Assembly (NCBI GenBank): GCA_964423615.1 | Contig: CAYRFQ010000005.1 | Location: 124,001 to 188,000, forward strand | Reading direction: 5' to 3' | Source: CAYRFQ01 sp964423615 | GTDB lineage: Bacteria > Planctomycetota > Planctomycetia > Gemmatales > Gemmataceae | Length of the DNA stretch: 64,000 nucleotides | Position numbers and translations under genes: made by a program | The notes under the pieces: model-generated | What the model was told of the DNA's origin: nothing | Databases searched by the model: none | Seen by the model: only the letters and a program-made list of their open reading frames with translations | Shown here: piece after piece, positions 19,471-29,159 of the stretch | Layout: every line of letters starts with the position of its first letter | Numbering within the stretch: the first letter of the stretch is position 1

Positions 19471-19683
19471 GTTCGAGTTCCCTTTTCAAAGTCGAGCATC
19501 GCCGTCCGAAAATTAGTCTACAGAGTTGTTGGTTGCCCAAACCCCGCACACTATGTACCAGAGCGGTTCCCATATAACACATCAAATTATTTTACGCGTT
19601 CTCTTGCGTCTGGCCTAGTCCGTTCTAGCATTTTCGTTTTGCATCGGAGACTGATACGACCGTTTATTCCAAAGAGAGGCCTC

Positions 19684-20274
19684 ATGTCCGATTCGACGCC
19701 CCACCAGGTAAATCATCTTGCCTTACGCATCCTTACAGTCGATGACGTCCTTACCCCCCAAGAGTGCATCGACTCGATTGCGTTCGGAGAATCGCTCGGT
19801 TTTCAGCCAGCTGGCGTCAAAAGCAGTGAAGGATCGGCGATGCGGCCTGGCATCCGGAACAACTGGCGTGTCGAGTTTGAGAATGCCGCTTTCACTCGGA
19901 CGTTGTGGGATCGGGTCCGTGATCTTCTTGAGGAAATCAAAGGCTATCAACCTTGTGGGCTTTACCAGAGCTTTCGATTTTACCGATACGATGCCGGTGA
20001 ACGATTCAAACGGCACCGAGACGGTCATGTCGAGCAAGATGGTTGCCGCAGCCAGCTATCTTTCCTCATTTAATTAAACGAAGGGTACGAGGGCGGCGAA
20101 ACCGTTTTCCACTATCGACGTGAACTCGAACTTGAGCACCTTTCAGAAGAAATTGTGGTCACCCCACGAACCGGCATGGGTTTATTCTTCGCCCACGACG
20201 TATGGCACGAGAGCACGCCGATCATCTCTGGAAGAAAATACGTTCTCCGGACCGATGTCCTCTACACGACCTGA
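19684..20274 (+). pseudogene. 2OG-Fe(II) oxygenase (prolyl 4-hydroxylase-like) with one in-frame stop
   Basis: From ATG 19684 (AGAGAGG upstream) the frame encodes a 2-oxoglutarate/Fe(II) dioxygenase: FYRYDAGERFKRHRDGH carries the HxD iron ligands near residue 111, then SFLI is followed by a TAA at 20071-20073. Reading straight through, the same frame continues LNEGYEGGETVFHY, GMGLFFAHDVWHESTPI (distal iron His) and GRKYVLRTDVLYTT before TGA at 20272. Relatives read FLIYLNE here, so TAT or TAC has become TAA by one base change. All catalytic residues downstream are intact, so either the decay is very recent, the stop is a sequencing error, or it is read through. As it stands the truncated product (129 residues) lacks half the active site. 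Confidence 0.85.
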
Positions 20275-20403
20275 CGTTGGGGATGGTGTGCACCGGAAAT
20301 CTCGTTTCTTCTCCTTCATACTCGCCTTGCGTAAAACGAGGGAAGTTGCCATGATCCCCTTCCTAAGCTAAGACTTGTACCAAGACTCGCATGAGGAAAA
20401 TCC

Positions 20404-21219
20404 ATGCCGCAGAAGTCTTTCACTGTTTCCGGGATCTTCCGCTGGTTAGGGGGGATCGCGATGGCCGTTTCGATCGTGGTGATTCCTTTTCTCTACCACC
20501 GCCATTTATACTCGAGCATCAAACGGTTACGGGTCGTCGAACCAGGAAAATTTTATCGATCGGGAAGAGCGACTGGGCCAGGACTGGAACGGACACTGCA
20601 AAGGTATAAGATCAAGACCGTTATAAACTTGATGAATGAAGAACAAGAGCCTCAGCTTGCAAAAGGTTTTTTCGATCCGAGGACGATTAGCCAACGCGAA
20701 ATTTGTGAACGCAATGACGTCAAGATGGTCTATCTCTTCGTGGACTTGATCTCGAGATATAAAGTTGGCCAGGAACGGCCCAAGGCCATCGCCGAGTTTT
20801 TAAAAATCATGGACGATCCAAAGAATCACCCGGTCCTGCTGCATTGTCGTGCTGGGCTTCATCGAACCGGAATTCTCTCCGCAATCTATCGCATGGAGTA
20901 CAACAAATGGAGTCGTGAGTTGGCCTGGAAAGAACTCCGCGCCCATGGTTTTGGGGAACATAACTGCTATGCCGACAACGACTATATCACCCAATATATT
21001 TGTCAGTATGTGCCACGAAGCCATCCTGATCACAGTCAGGTGGCCCAACGTAAGCCCGACTCGAACGATCCGAAAACAAAAATATCCAGGGCCAGAGCCA
21101 AGTCCAATCCTCCACCAACACTCTCACAAAAAGGTTCCAGGTCGAGACCGGTCCTTGCTGATTGGCGCAACATAGATTGGACTAACTTCTTTGAGGGTGA
21201 TCCTCGAAGCGATCGATGA
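20404..21219 (+). CDS. Membrane-anchored dual-specificity/tyrosine phosphatase
   Basis: A 271-residue protein with an N-terminal membrane anchor (about residues 10-33, FRWLGGIAMAVSIVVIPFLY) and a cysteine-based phosphatase domain. The signature HCRAGLHRTG at about 147-156 fits HCxxGxxR[S/T], with Cys as nucleophile and Arg in the P-loop. The upstream GKFYRSGRA and KTVINLMNEE segments are typical of DSP/Siw14-like phosphatases. The basic C-terminus (from about 215) is low complexity. It precedes the LptF/LptG permease gene by about 90 bases on the same strand. Its substrate could be phosphotyrosine, phosphoinositide or inositol phosphates; sequence alone does not decide. Confidence 0.88.
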   Translation: MPQKSFTVSGIFRWLGGIAMAVSIVVIPFLYHRHLYSSIKRLRVVEPGKFYRSGRATGPGLERTLQRYKIKTVINLMNEEQEPQLAKGFFDPRTISQREICERNDVKMVYLFVDLISRYKVGQERPKAIAEFLKIMDDPKNHPVLLHCRAGLHRTGILSAIYRMEYNKWSRELAWKELRAHGFGEHNCYADNDYITQYICQYVPRSHPDHSQVAQRKPDSNDPKTKISRARAKSNPPPTLSQKGSRSRPVLADWRNIDWTNFFEGDPRSDR

Positions 21220-21313
21220 TGCAATGGCCGTCTTGCTCCTTGGGCTCTTGTTCCAGGGAGAATTTGTTCTTTAAAAAAGCCCTATTATCCCCCCGTCGAG
21301 AATAGAGCCCAGC

Positions 21314-22417
21314 ATGTTCACCATCATAGACCGACTCCTGATCCTCAGTTACGTCAAGTCCTACTTCATCTGTCTGGTGAGCTTGTTGAGTCTCTATATT
21401 GTCGTCGATCTTTTCAATAATATTGATGACTTTGCCCGAATCGAAGGTGATCTGGTTCTGACACTCCAACACATCGGAGCTTACTACAGTGTCCGAACGG
21501 CTTTCATTTTCGACCTCTTATCCGAGGCCATTGCGCTGCTTGCCGCGATGTTTACGATAGCCTGGCTGCAACGCAATAACGAGCTGCTCCCGTTACTCTC
21601 GGCAGGAGTGTCGGCTCGGCGGGTATTACGCCCGGTACTGCTGTCGGCGTGCATGTTGAGCGTGGTCAACGTGGCCAATCAGGAGTTTGTTATCCCCACC
21701 ATCGGTGGTTTGTTCACGTCCAAGGACGACCCCAACGGGGAGAAACCGATCTTGGCGAACGGTGCTTTCGCTTCGAACGACATCCATATCAGCGCGCGAA
21801 TGGCCATCCGGAGAGACAACAAAGTAATCGACGCGAACATTGTGATACCACCGAAGGTGGCGAGTGGTTCGGGATTTCACTTTTTTGCCACCGAGGCAAT
21901 CTACGTTCCAGAGGGTAATGGGCGGCATTCTGGTGGCTGGTTGCTCAACAAAACGACTCCAGTAGAACTCCCCCCGAGCGTTCCGCGAACGGTCTTGGTT
22001 CCGATCGACACAGGAAAGTACTTTCTGTATTCCGATGACGTAGACTTCGAGCGCTTGACGCGAAATCGGAAGTGGTACAAGGAGCTATCGACGCTACAGA
22101 TCTATCAACAGTTAGACAGCTTGAATTCGAGTCGATTATCCAACATGGCGGTCTTCTTTCACATGAGGCTGACGCGCCCTATTTTGAGTATCATCCTGGT
22201 CGTGATGGGCATAGCGGTGATCATGCGTGACCAGAACAGGAACATCTACATCAGTGCGGGATTTTGTATTGTCATTTGTGCGATCTTCTACGTCGCGTGT
22301 GTCGCTTCGAAATATCTGGGCGACCACGAAATCCTTACGCCTGCCCAAGCCGCTTGGCTTCCAGTGTTCATCTTCGGCCCAGTGGCCTTCGTTTTGCTCG
22401 ATGCGGTGCATACGTGA
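21314..22417 (+). CDS. LptF/LptG family permease
   Basis: A 367-residue inner-membrane protein of the YjgP/YjgQ (LptF/LptG) family. Three transmembrane helices sit in the N-terminal third (about 10-35, 55-80, 100-120), a periplasmic beta-jellyroll-like part spans about 130-270, and three helices end the protein (about 285-365). The opening IIDRLLILSYVKSYF and the coupling-helix region ELLPLLSAGVSARRVLRPVL are family features. LptF and LptG with ATPase LptB extract lipopolysaccharide for transport to the outer membrane; only one permease gene is seen here, so I give no F or G letter. Its presence fits the Gram-negative-type envelope of planctomycetes. Confidence 0.9.
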   Translation: MFTIIDRLLILSYVKSYFICLVSLLSLYIVVDLFNNIDDFARIEGDLVLTLQHIGAYYSVRTAFIFDLLSEAIALLAAMFTIAWLQRNNELLPLLSAGVSARRVLRPVLLSACMLSVVNVANQEFVIPTIGGLFTSKDDPNGEKPILANGAFASNDIHISARMAIRRDNKVIDANIVIPPKVASGSGFHFFATEAIYVPEGNGRHSGGWLLNKTTPVELPPSVPRTVLVPIDTGKYFLYSDDVDFERLTRNRKWYKELSTLQIYQQLDSLNSSRLSNMAVFFHMRLTRPILSIILVVMGIAVIMRDQNRNIYISAGFCIVICAIFYVACVASKYLGDHEILTPAQAAWLPVFIFGPVAFVLLDAVHT

Positions 22418-22549
22418 CACCGGATGGTTTGTGCCTGGTGAGGATAAGAAAAACCAATTTCCGGCCTTCCCCTATTTTTAGTGTTTCTGGTGTTTCTGCC
22501 GTTTAATCACTCACAGGTCTCGATGATTCCATACTTCGTGTTACATGGC

Positions 22550-23404
22550 TCATTCCTCGTCCTGATCCCGAAATGACTCGGGCTTGACCATGAATTGACT
22601 CAAATCAACATGACCCCGAACCTCGCTTTCGACGAGTTTGACGCGTTGTTCCACTTCGCGAAGCTTGGCCCGAATCAGCTCCAGTTTCGCTTCCGTGTTG
22701 TCTGGCTCTGTGGGTCGAGGCACCTCGGGATAGCCAAGCTGCCGTTGTAACGCAGCAAACAGGTACAAAGGATCACGTCCTCGGTTGGCCTTGGCGATTT
22801 TGCCTTCCTTTTCCCCAAACAAAGGCGTCAAACGCGGGATAAAGTCCGGATTGGCCCTCCGTTGCTCCATCACGGCGAATTCCGACCGAAGATACACCAG
22901 GTCAGCAAAGTCGACGACTCCCATCTGTTGTTGGACAGTTTGTAGATAGGTCCTCCAATCGTCGTTGTAGACGGGGTCGGATTGCATGGCCTTGAGTCCG
23001 TCGTGGTACCCAAGTCGGTTCCGGCTGAGGGTTTCGAATTGGTACACGAACAAGGCCGTCGGGAGTGGCGAATCAGCCCGGTACGTAGCCTCTCGTTCGA
23101 GGACCAATAAAGCCGTTTCGATGCTGAAGCGAAGTTTCTCTTCTTCAGTCTGTCGGATCACGTATGCTTGGAACGGTGTAAAATAATGTTGGAGCCGCAA
23201 GAACCCTGACGAGAGTTCTCCGGTGTGTCGTAATTCTCCTTCGAGGAACTGCACGGCGTGTGGCATGTGCGTCGTGGAGAGCAATTCCTCGTGAATGTGA
23301 CTCAACACTTGTTGAGTTGGTTGATTGTCGGCCAGGCGCTCACGGAGGACTCGGAAAAAGTATGCTTGCTCAATGTACTCTTCCCGACCAAGAATCGAGG
23401 ACAT
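22550..23404 (-). CDS. Conserved planctomycete protein, function unknown
   Basis: A 284-residue hydrophilic, mostly helical protein without signal peptide. It opens REEYIEQAYFFRVLRERL and contains STTHMPHAVQFLEGELRHTGELSSGF, FQAYVIRQTEEE and a C-terminal short coiled coil (AKLELIRAKLREVEQRVKLV, about 240-260). I recall similar proteins as single-copy genes in planctomycetes but know no function. It is transcribed towards the LptF/LptG permease gene and divergently from the VWA gene. Coding looks solid from composition and length. Confidence 0.8.
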   Translation of the reverse strand: MSSILGREEYIEQAYFFRVLRERLADNQPTQQVLSHIHEELLSTTHMPHAVQFLEGELRHTGELSSGFLRLQHYFTPFQAYVIRQTEEEKLRFSIETALLVLEREATYRADSPLPTALFVYQFETLSRNRLGYHDGLKAMQSDPVYNDDWRTYLQTVQQQMGVVDFADLVYLRSEFAVMEQRRANPDFIPRLTPLFGEKEGKIAKANRGRDPLYLFAALQRQLGYPEVPRPTEPDNTEAKLELIRAKLREVEQRVKLVESEVRGHVDLSQFMVKPESFRDQDEE

Positions 23405-23781
23405 AGCGAGTCACCTATTTTGGACGAACGGAATGGAAACCGCAGGTTTGACTTTCGTCGAAACAAAATGGACTTTGGCCCCGTCTATTAATTTGTAGCC
23501 TCATCATCGAGGAGTACCGAGTAAACCCGGTGTCCATGGAGACTGCACGTTTGTGATTGGCCGAAATCCCTCATACGAAGTCCTTCCTTCCACAACCGGA
23601 GAACAGGATTTCCAGTTGCCTTCGCTGTTTTCCAACTGGCCTCGCTCCTCTCAATGAGGAACGAACTCGAACGAAGGCAACTCCAAAGCGCGGCTTAAAC
23701 AACGAATTACAGTCTCGAACCAAACGCGGTTTAGTAAATCCAGATGTCACAAAGAGTTGGATGTTGTCGAGGAGTCGTTCC
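23405..23781. other. Divergent intergenic region
   Basis: About 380 bases between the starts of the unknown minus-strand gene and the VWA gene. The VWA frame stays open upstream to 23557, but that stretch reads as non-coding. Both promoters should be here; I cannot assign hexamers. Confidence 0.4.
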
Positions 23782-24942
23782 ATGTTCTCTTGTCTAAGGA
23801 GTTGTCTGACCACGACCGTGGTATTGTACATCCTTTTTGGGTTGTCCCCAACTGCTTCACCGCAAGCACCAAGCAAGACCAAAAACCGTGTGGAAGTCGT
23901 CTTCTGCGTGGATACGACGGCGAGCATGAAAGAATTATTGCAAACCGCAAGGAAGAAGATTTGGACGATAAGCAACCAAGTCGTTGCCGGCCATCCCACA
24001 CCCGAACTACGCATTGGGCTGGTCGCATTCCGCGATCGCAGCGACGCCAAGAAGTCTTACGTCACCAAGGTGTATAAACTGACGAACGGACTCGATAACG
24101 CATATCAGTGGCTCGTTCAACTCGATGCTGCCGGCGGCGGTGATCACCCCGAGAGTGTCAATCAGGCGCTCCACGAAGCCATCACGAAAATCAACTGGAC
24201 CAAGGGCAAGAACGTCCTTCGCATCATTTTTCTGGTTGGCGATGCACCTCCGCACATGGACTACAAGGACGACGTGAGTTACGCCAAAACGTGCAAGATG
24301 GCCGTTGACCGGGGCATCATCATCAACACAATCCAGTGCGGCATTCATCCGCTCACGGCAAAACATTGGATGGCCATCAGCAAACTTGGCCAGGGAGGAT
24401 ATATTCGGATCCGGTACGGGGAGGGTGACGCCCAAAACGTCTCGACGCCCTACGACGAACGCCTAGCAACTTTGAACACGAAATTGACCAACAGTACGCT
24501 CCCCTTTGGCAATCGTCGGATGCGAGTGCAAGCCGAAGCGAAGAAGCAAGCATCTCTTAACTTGACCCAGACCGAAGCCGCTGAACGAATTGGTTATGCC
24601 GGACGTCTGCGAAGGGCAGCCAGTTATGACCTCTTACAGGCGATCAAGGATGGGAAACTCAAGCTCGAGGAACTCCGAAAAAGCGACCTCCCTGCTGCCT
24701 TGCAAAAGCTGAATCGCCAACAGCAAATCGAGTTCCTCGAACACCTCAAGAAAGAAAGACTCAAACTTTTCGAGGCTGCCGACCAATGGGGCCAAAAGCG
24801 TTACAAGCACCTTTTCGAACAGGAAGTAAAGAAACTCAATCGAGGCGATCTGGGAACCTTTGAGCAAGGGGTGCTAAAGATGTTGCGGACCCAAGCGAAA
24901 CGGATCAACGTTCGCTATCCCGAATGGAAAGACAAGAAATGA
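23782..24942 (+). CDS. Secreted VWA-domain protein
   Basis: From ATG 23782, seven bases after GAGGAG, the protein is 386 residues with a signal peptide (LRSCLTTTVVLYILFGLS, likely cleaved after SPQA). A von Willebrand factor A domain fills about residues 35-220, with a MIDAS-like VDTTASM near residue 40 (Thr in place of the usual first Ser), LRIGLVAFRDR and IIFLVGDAPPHMDY. The rest (about 235-386) is helical and charged. VWA domains bind ligands through a divalent metal, so an extracytoplasmic binding or assembly role is likely. In-frame starts at 23557 and 23761 exist but precede the signal peptide poorly. Confidence 0.88.
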   Translation: MFSCLRSCLTTTVVLYILFGLSPTASPQAPSKTKNRVEVVFCVDTTASMKELLQTARKKIWTISNQVVAGHPTPELRIGLVAFRDRSDAKKSYVTKVYKLTNGLDNAYQWLVQLDAAGGGDHPESVNQALHEAITKINWTKGKNVLRIIFLVGDAPPHMDYKDDVSYAKTCKMAVDRGIIINTIQCGIHPLTAKHWMAISKLGQGGYIRIRYGEGDAQNVSTPYDERLATLNTKLTNSTLPFGNRRMRVQAEAKKQASLNLTQTEAAERIGYAGRLRRAASYDLLQAIKDGKLKLEELRKSDLPAALQKLNRQQQIEFLEHLKKERLKLFEAADQWGQKRYKHLFEQEVKKLNRGDLGTFEQGVLKMLRTQAKRINVRYPEWKDKK

Positions 24943-25001
24943 CAGACGGCCTTGAGAGTGTGAGCTGGGAACGGAAGTGAGAAATCTTGTTGACGGGCCA
25001 T

Positions 25002-25682
25002 TCACCCATTTTCGAGCACCCACTGAGTTGCTTTCTGAACGAGTTCGGTCGCGCTGGTCACGTCGAGTTTCGTTTTGATTCGCACACGGTGGCTCTCAAC
25101 CGTCTTGGGGCTCAGGTGCAACTGATCTGCGATCTGTAGCGTCGTTCTTCCATGGCCGATGAGTTGGAAAATTTCCAACTCGCGATCAGAAAGCGAATGA
25201 ACGGGCGACTCCAGTTGCAAGTCCTTGCCACGGACAGCTTGAGTCAACAAATGGATCGATGCCTCAGCGCTGAGAAAAATCTCTCCCCGCAATACCTTGC
25301 GAATGGCTTCAATGACTGTGGGCGTATCGCTTTGTTTGTTGACATAGCCCAAAGCTCCAGCTCGCAACGCCCGCATGGCGTAGAGGGATTCGTCGTACAT
25401 CGACCAAACCAGAAGGGCGGGAGGTTCGTTGCGGGCGACAAGTTGTTTGACCAACTCAATCCCGTTGCCCGTTTTCAAGGCTACGTCAACGATAACCACG
25501 TCTGGCCTGGTATTCTGGATCACCTGGAGCGCCTCGACGTCATCAGCAGCATGTCCGCAGACTTCGAGATCATCCTCCATTTCCAAACAAAGTGCCAAGC
25601 CCTCTCTTATGGTTGGATGATCGTCGACAATCACAACCTTTTTACGCACCTTATTAGGACGCATCGTGTTGGTTTTTGCCAT
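25002..25682 (-). CDS. NarL/FixJ-type response regulator
   Basis: From ATG 25682 (after GGGAGCG) the protein is 226 residues. The receiver domain spans about 14-130, with the acidic pair at Asp20/Asp21, the phospho-acceptor Asp66 in DVVIVDVALK, a Ser in VWSMYDES and Lys in GYVNKQSD. A LuxR/GerE helix-turn-helix is at about 155-215 (LSDRELEIFQLIGHGRTTLQIADQLHLSPKTVESHR). The start overlaps the 3' end of the sensor kinase gene by 29 bases, so the two form a coupled two-component pair. Its targets are unknown. Confidence 0.94.
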   Translation of the reverse strand: MAKTNTMRPNKVRKKVVIVDDHPTIREGLALCLEMEDDLEVCGHAADDVEALQVIQNTRPDVVIVDVALKTGNGIELVKQLVARNEPPALLVWSMYDESLYAMRALRAGALGYVNKQSDTPTVIEAIRKVLRGEIFLSAEASIHLLTQAVRGKDLQLESPVHSLSDRELEIFQLIGHGRTTLQIADQLHLSPKTVESHRVRIKTKLDVTSATELVQKATQWVLENG

Positions 25683-28497
25683 AATTCGCTCCCGTATGCA
25701 GTAAGCACGTAACAATGGTGCCTCCGCGTTCGAATGGTCTCACTGTCAGGTGACCGCCGATCAAGCTAGCGCGATAAGACATGATCTTTAGGCCCATTCC
25801 CCTCACCAAGGTTACTCCATCAGGGTCAATCCCGACCCCATTGTCGCGGATCGTCAACGTAACTCTTCCGTGCCTCTCTTCGAGTGTGATCCAAATGTCC
25901 GAGGCTTGTCCGTGCTTGACTGCGTTGGTGATAGCTTCCTGAGCGATGTGGTAAAGCTGGGTCGCCAGCTCGGCGTTATCGATTCGCACAGGTTTTTCGC
26001 AGACCACTTGACAGGATACAGAGCCAGTTTCGTTGAACCGCGTGGCAAGAACTTGTAAGGCGACCATGAGCCCTTCTCGGTCGACCGCGACAGGAATCAG
26101 ACCTCGGGACAAAGCCCCCACTTTGCTACGGGCTCGTTGAACGTCGTCGATGAGGTTCGATGCCAACTGCGCGTTCTGGGAAGACTCTGCTTTCAACGAC
26201 TTCAGTAAAGCGCTGAGCTTCAAGCTGATGCCCGTCAACTCCTGTCCCAGGTCATCGTGAAGCTCTTGACCGATGCGGCGTTGCTCTTCGGCGACGATCT
26301 GGAGGAGCTGGTTTTCCAATTCTTTGCGTTTCGTGATGTCACGGATCATTCCAATGAACAGCCCCAAATGAGGCACATGACTGATAGCCAATTCGATTGG
26401 AAAGACCGACCCATCCCTTCGTCGGGCAACTAGTTCCCTCCCGTACCCGATGATTCTCGCTTGTCCTGTTTGCAGGTATCGTTCGAGATAACTATCGTGC
26501 TCGTCGCAAAAAGGGGCAGGCATCAGAATGCGAACATTTTGGCCAACGAGTTGTCCCGCGGTATACCCAAACATTTTCATTATCGCAGGATTGACGTCAT
26601 CGATGATACCACAATGGTCAATGATGACAATTGCATCGGCTGCGGTCTTGAGGATCGACCGCAGCCGTTCCTCGCTCTCTCGCAAACGCTGCTCGGCCCG
26701 AACCCGTTCGGTGATATCAGTATGCGAGACCACGGCACCGCCTTCGCCGGAACGCAAGGCGCTCGCCTGAAGGAGAAACCAACGCTGCTGCGCAGGAGAG
26801 TGACACGGGTATTCGAGCGAAAGGTGGTGCGTCTTACCACTTAGGATAGCCTGGATCCCTCTCGCCACTTCGGGAGCTCGCTCGGCGTAGGGCCCTTTGG
26901 ATTTCAGGCAGACTTCGAGGTAGTTTGTGCCAACGCCCAAACGCGCCAAGTCCCCTTGATTATTTCGGGCAAATTCTTCCCAGGCAGGGTTCACAGCGAC
27001 TATCTGACCCGTCCGATCAAGCACAGCGATGTGGGCCGATAAGGATGCGAGAATGGACTTGGTTTGGGCTTCGCTATCCATCAACGATTGCTCGATTCGT
27101 TTACGTTCGGTGATGTCCACTCCGATACCAAGGACGAACCAATCGGCCGTTCCGTCGTCTTGGTTTAACGTGATACACCGCCACTCGATGAGCCTTTCTT
27201 CGCCGGATTTGTTGATCCATGGCGCCTCATGAGGTTCTTCGAATTCAGGAGAGGAGTAGTTGGCAAAACGTTCTTCGACAATGCAACGCCACTCTGGAGG
27301 AAGGAATTGGTTGATTGTAGTTTGTCTAATCACCTCTTCTCGGCTGTACCCCGTGAGCCTTTCGCACGCTCGGTTGAAAAGGACTATACGCCCTACCCGA
27401 TCCGTCACGACGACTAACGATGGTGCCGTTTCAACGACGAGAGCAAGACGATGGTGGGCTTTGCGTAGTTCGGCTTGGGACCGTTTTCGATCGGTGATGT
27501 CCCGATGGATGGAGACGAAGTTTGTTCGCTTGCCTTCGTTATTGAACAAGGGTGTGATGAACAGTTCACAGCTGTAAGGAGTGCCGTCTTTGCGATAATT
27601 CGTCAGCTCGACATTGCAGGCATGGTTGGCAAACAACCTCGTGCGAATGTGGACCAGGGTTTTACGATCTGTTCCTGTTCCCTGCAGCATCCGCGGCGAC
27701 TGGCCTATCAGTTCCTCCCCAGAGTACCCGGTAATGCGGCACATCGCTTCATTCACGAAAATGATCGTGGGGCCGGGCCAATCGAGATCGTCCGTCGTAA
27801 TCAACACTCCTTCACCAAGACTGGCCACGGCTTTGCCAAGAAGGTTCTTTTCAGCGGTTCGCGCGCTTAGCAGCTTTCGCAGTTCTTCGTTCCGTTGGTG
27901 CAAAGCCGATTCGGCGTCACGTTCGGACGGCACATCGATGAGTACGCTTCGGCATTGAGAAACTTGACCTGATGCGTCCACTACGGGTACGCTCTCGAAA
28001 CGTACAGCAATCGTCATGCCCTCGTGGCCAGAGAATCGGAGTTTGCAAGACTTCTTGGTAACCGGGTTGTGCGGTACTTCGCAGTTTTCGGCCCCGAACA
28101 CCTCTTGAAAATGTCGGAGCAAGATTTCTCGATCATCAACGTGCACAAAACGAGACAGCTCGGCTCCGACCAACTCTTCGCACGTAACGCCCAGCAGCCT
28201 GGAAAGGGTGAGGTTCGCTTGTTGGATACACCCGCTCGAATCCAGGGTAACGTAACCGACGGGAGCCGATTCGTATAATTCCGAGTAGTGATCGCGAGTT
28301 TCGGACGCTTCCTGGTGAGTCCTTCGCAGCTCTTCGTTTTGGAGTTCGAGTTCGATTTGACGAAGTTGGAGTTCCCGGAACAACTTGCCAAGTTCCTCGG
28401 CCGACATCCTGGAAACGTCGGCCGAGGAACGATTCTGCAAGAGGGCTTCGGCACGCTCTCGAAATTCATTCGGCGCAAGAGGTTTTTCTTGAGACAC
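25654..28497 (-). CDS. Soluble five-PAS histidine kinase (HisKA_3 type)
   Basis: A 947-residue kinase without membrane segments. A coiled N-terminus (SAEELGKLFRELQLRQIELELQNEELRR) leads to five PAS domains starting near residues 70, 225, 345, 480 and 600. The last PAS closely resembles FixL: EHDSYLERYLQTG and RIIGYGREL keep the positions of the FixL heme His and Arg. The kinase part has HisKA_3 (RRIGQELHDDLGQE, His near 743) and HATPase_c (AQEAITNAVKHG, IRDNGVGID, GMGLKIMSYRA). This is the NarX/DegS class that pairs with LuxR-type regulators, and its partner gene overlaps its end. Heme binding and oxygen sensing are inference. Confidence 0.93.
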   Translation of the reverse strand: MSQEKPLAPNEFRERAEALLQNRSSADVSRMSAEELGKLFRELQLRQIELELQNEELRRTHQEASETRDHYSELYESAPVGYVTLDSSGCIQQANLTLSRLLGVTCEELVGAELSRFVHVDDREILLRHFQEVFGAENCEVPHNPVTKKSCKLRFSGHEGMTIAVRFESVPVVDASGQVSQCRSVLIDVPSERDAESALHQRNEELRKLLSARTAEKNLLGKAVASLGEGVLITTDDLDWPGPTIIFVNEAMCRITGYSGEELIGQSPRMLQGTGTDRKTLVHIRTRLFANHACNVELTNYRKDGTPYSCELFITPLFNNEGKRTNFVSIHRDITDRKRSQAELRKAHHRLALVVETAPSLVVVTDRVGRIVLFNRACERLTGYSREEVIRQTTINQFLPPEWRCIVEERFANYSSPEFEEPHEAPWINKSGEERLIEWRCITLNQDDGTADWFVLGIGVDITERKRIEQSLMDSEAQTKSILASLSAHIAVLDRTGQIVAVNPAWEEFARNNQGDLARLGVGTNYLEVCLKSKGPYAERAPEVARGIQAILSGKTHHLSLEYPCHSPAQQRWFLLQASALRSGEGGAVVSHTDITERVRAEQRLRESEERLRSILKTAADAIVIIDHCGIIDDVNPAIMKMFGYTAGQLVGQNVRILMPAPFCDEHDSYLERYLQTGQARIIGYGRELVARRRDGSVFPIELAISHVPHLGLFIGMIRDITKRKELENQLLQIVAEEQRRIGQELHDDLGQELTGISLKLSALLKSLKAESSQNAQLASNLIDDVQRARSKVGALSRGLIPVAVDREGLMVALQVLATRFNETGSVSCQVVCEKPVRIDNAELATQLYHIAQEAITNAVKHGQASDIWITLEERHGRVTLTIRDNGVGIDPDGVTLVRGMGLKIMSYRASLIGGHLTVRPFERGGTIVTCLLHTGANYGKNQHDAS

Positions 28498-29159
28498 GTG
28501 TACTTTCTTGGTGATTAGGGCGAGCAGCAGACTGGATTAAGATATATTGTCTGCCAGTCATGGCTTCCGCAACAAGCAAAATCCAGTCGATGCGAGTCGA
28601 GATTTTGGTTTTTTCTGTAGGACAGAACTGCCATCTGTTCTATACCCACAAAGAGAAATGGATTATTGAGAACTGCGCGGATAATGTAGCGGGCACACTA
28701 GGAACGGGTAATTTCTAGTTGTCCGGTTTTTGTGTTTGTCGTAGGTACACGCGGCTCGCGTGTACTTGGAAAGCTCGGCCAAGACCAAGGTACACGCGAG
28801 CCGCGTATACCTACGAACCGAACAAGCCTTTCTTTTCCATTCCCCGTGTGCCGGGTATTTGGATTCATTAGCCGCGCAGATCTCAATAGCATTATGCCTT
28901 GGAGGGATCTCTCGACGAGAGTACAGGTGTGCCTTCCCGATTGCCCAATCACAACCTACACGGATAGAACACCGATACATTTCGTTTTGCCAGGTCGCGT
29001 CGGTTTCCTGTCATGCCCTGGCCGCAGTGGCTGCAGTTCGCGGTTCTTTGAACCGCTCTATTCTCCCCAGGATCAAACTGTTCTCCTTCAAAACGACATC
29101 GGTTGTTTTGAAGAAGAACACGTGAGAGAGTGTGGAACGACCGTCCCAAGGTGAACGGT
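28498..29159. other. Intergenic region with REP-like palindromes
   Basis: About 660 bases between two minus-strand genes, upstream of the sensor kinase. Apart from the palindrome doublet at 28740-28815 no gene or RNA is recognised. Frames across it are repeat-derived or of random composition. Confidence 0.5.
28740..28815. repeat. REP-like doublet of nested palindromes
   Basis: The first unit holds GTACACGCG-GCT-CGCGTGTAC (28746-28766), a perfect 9-bp hairpin with a 3-base loop. The second unit (28785-28815) holds the inverted form GTACACGCG-AGC-CGCGTATAC. The whole of unit 1 is the complement of unit 2 apart from one substitution and one extra base, with 15 bases between. This two-hairpins-in-opposite-orientation design is that of REP/BIME sequences spread by RAYT transposases. 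No RAYT gene is in the window. Confidence 0.7.
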
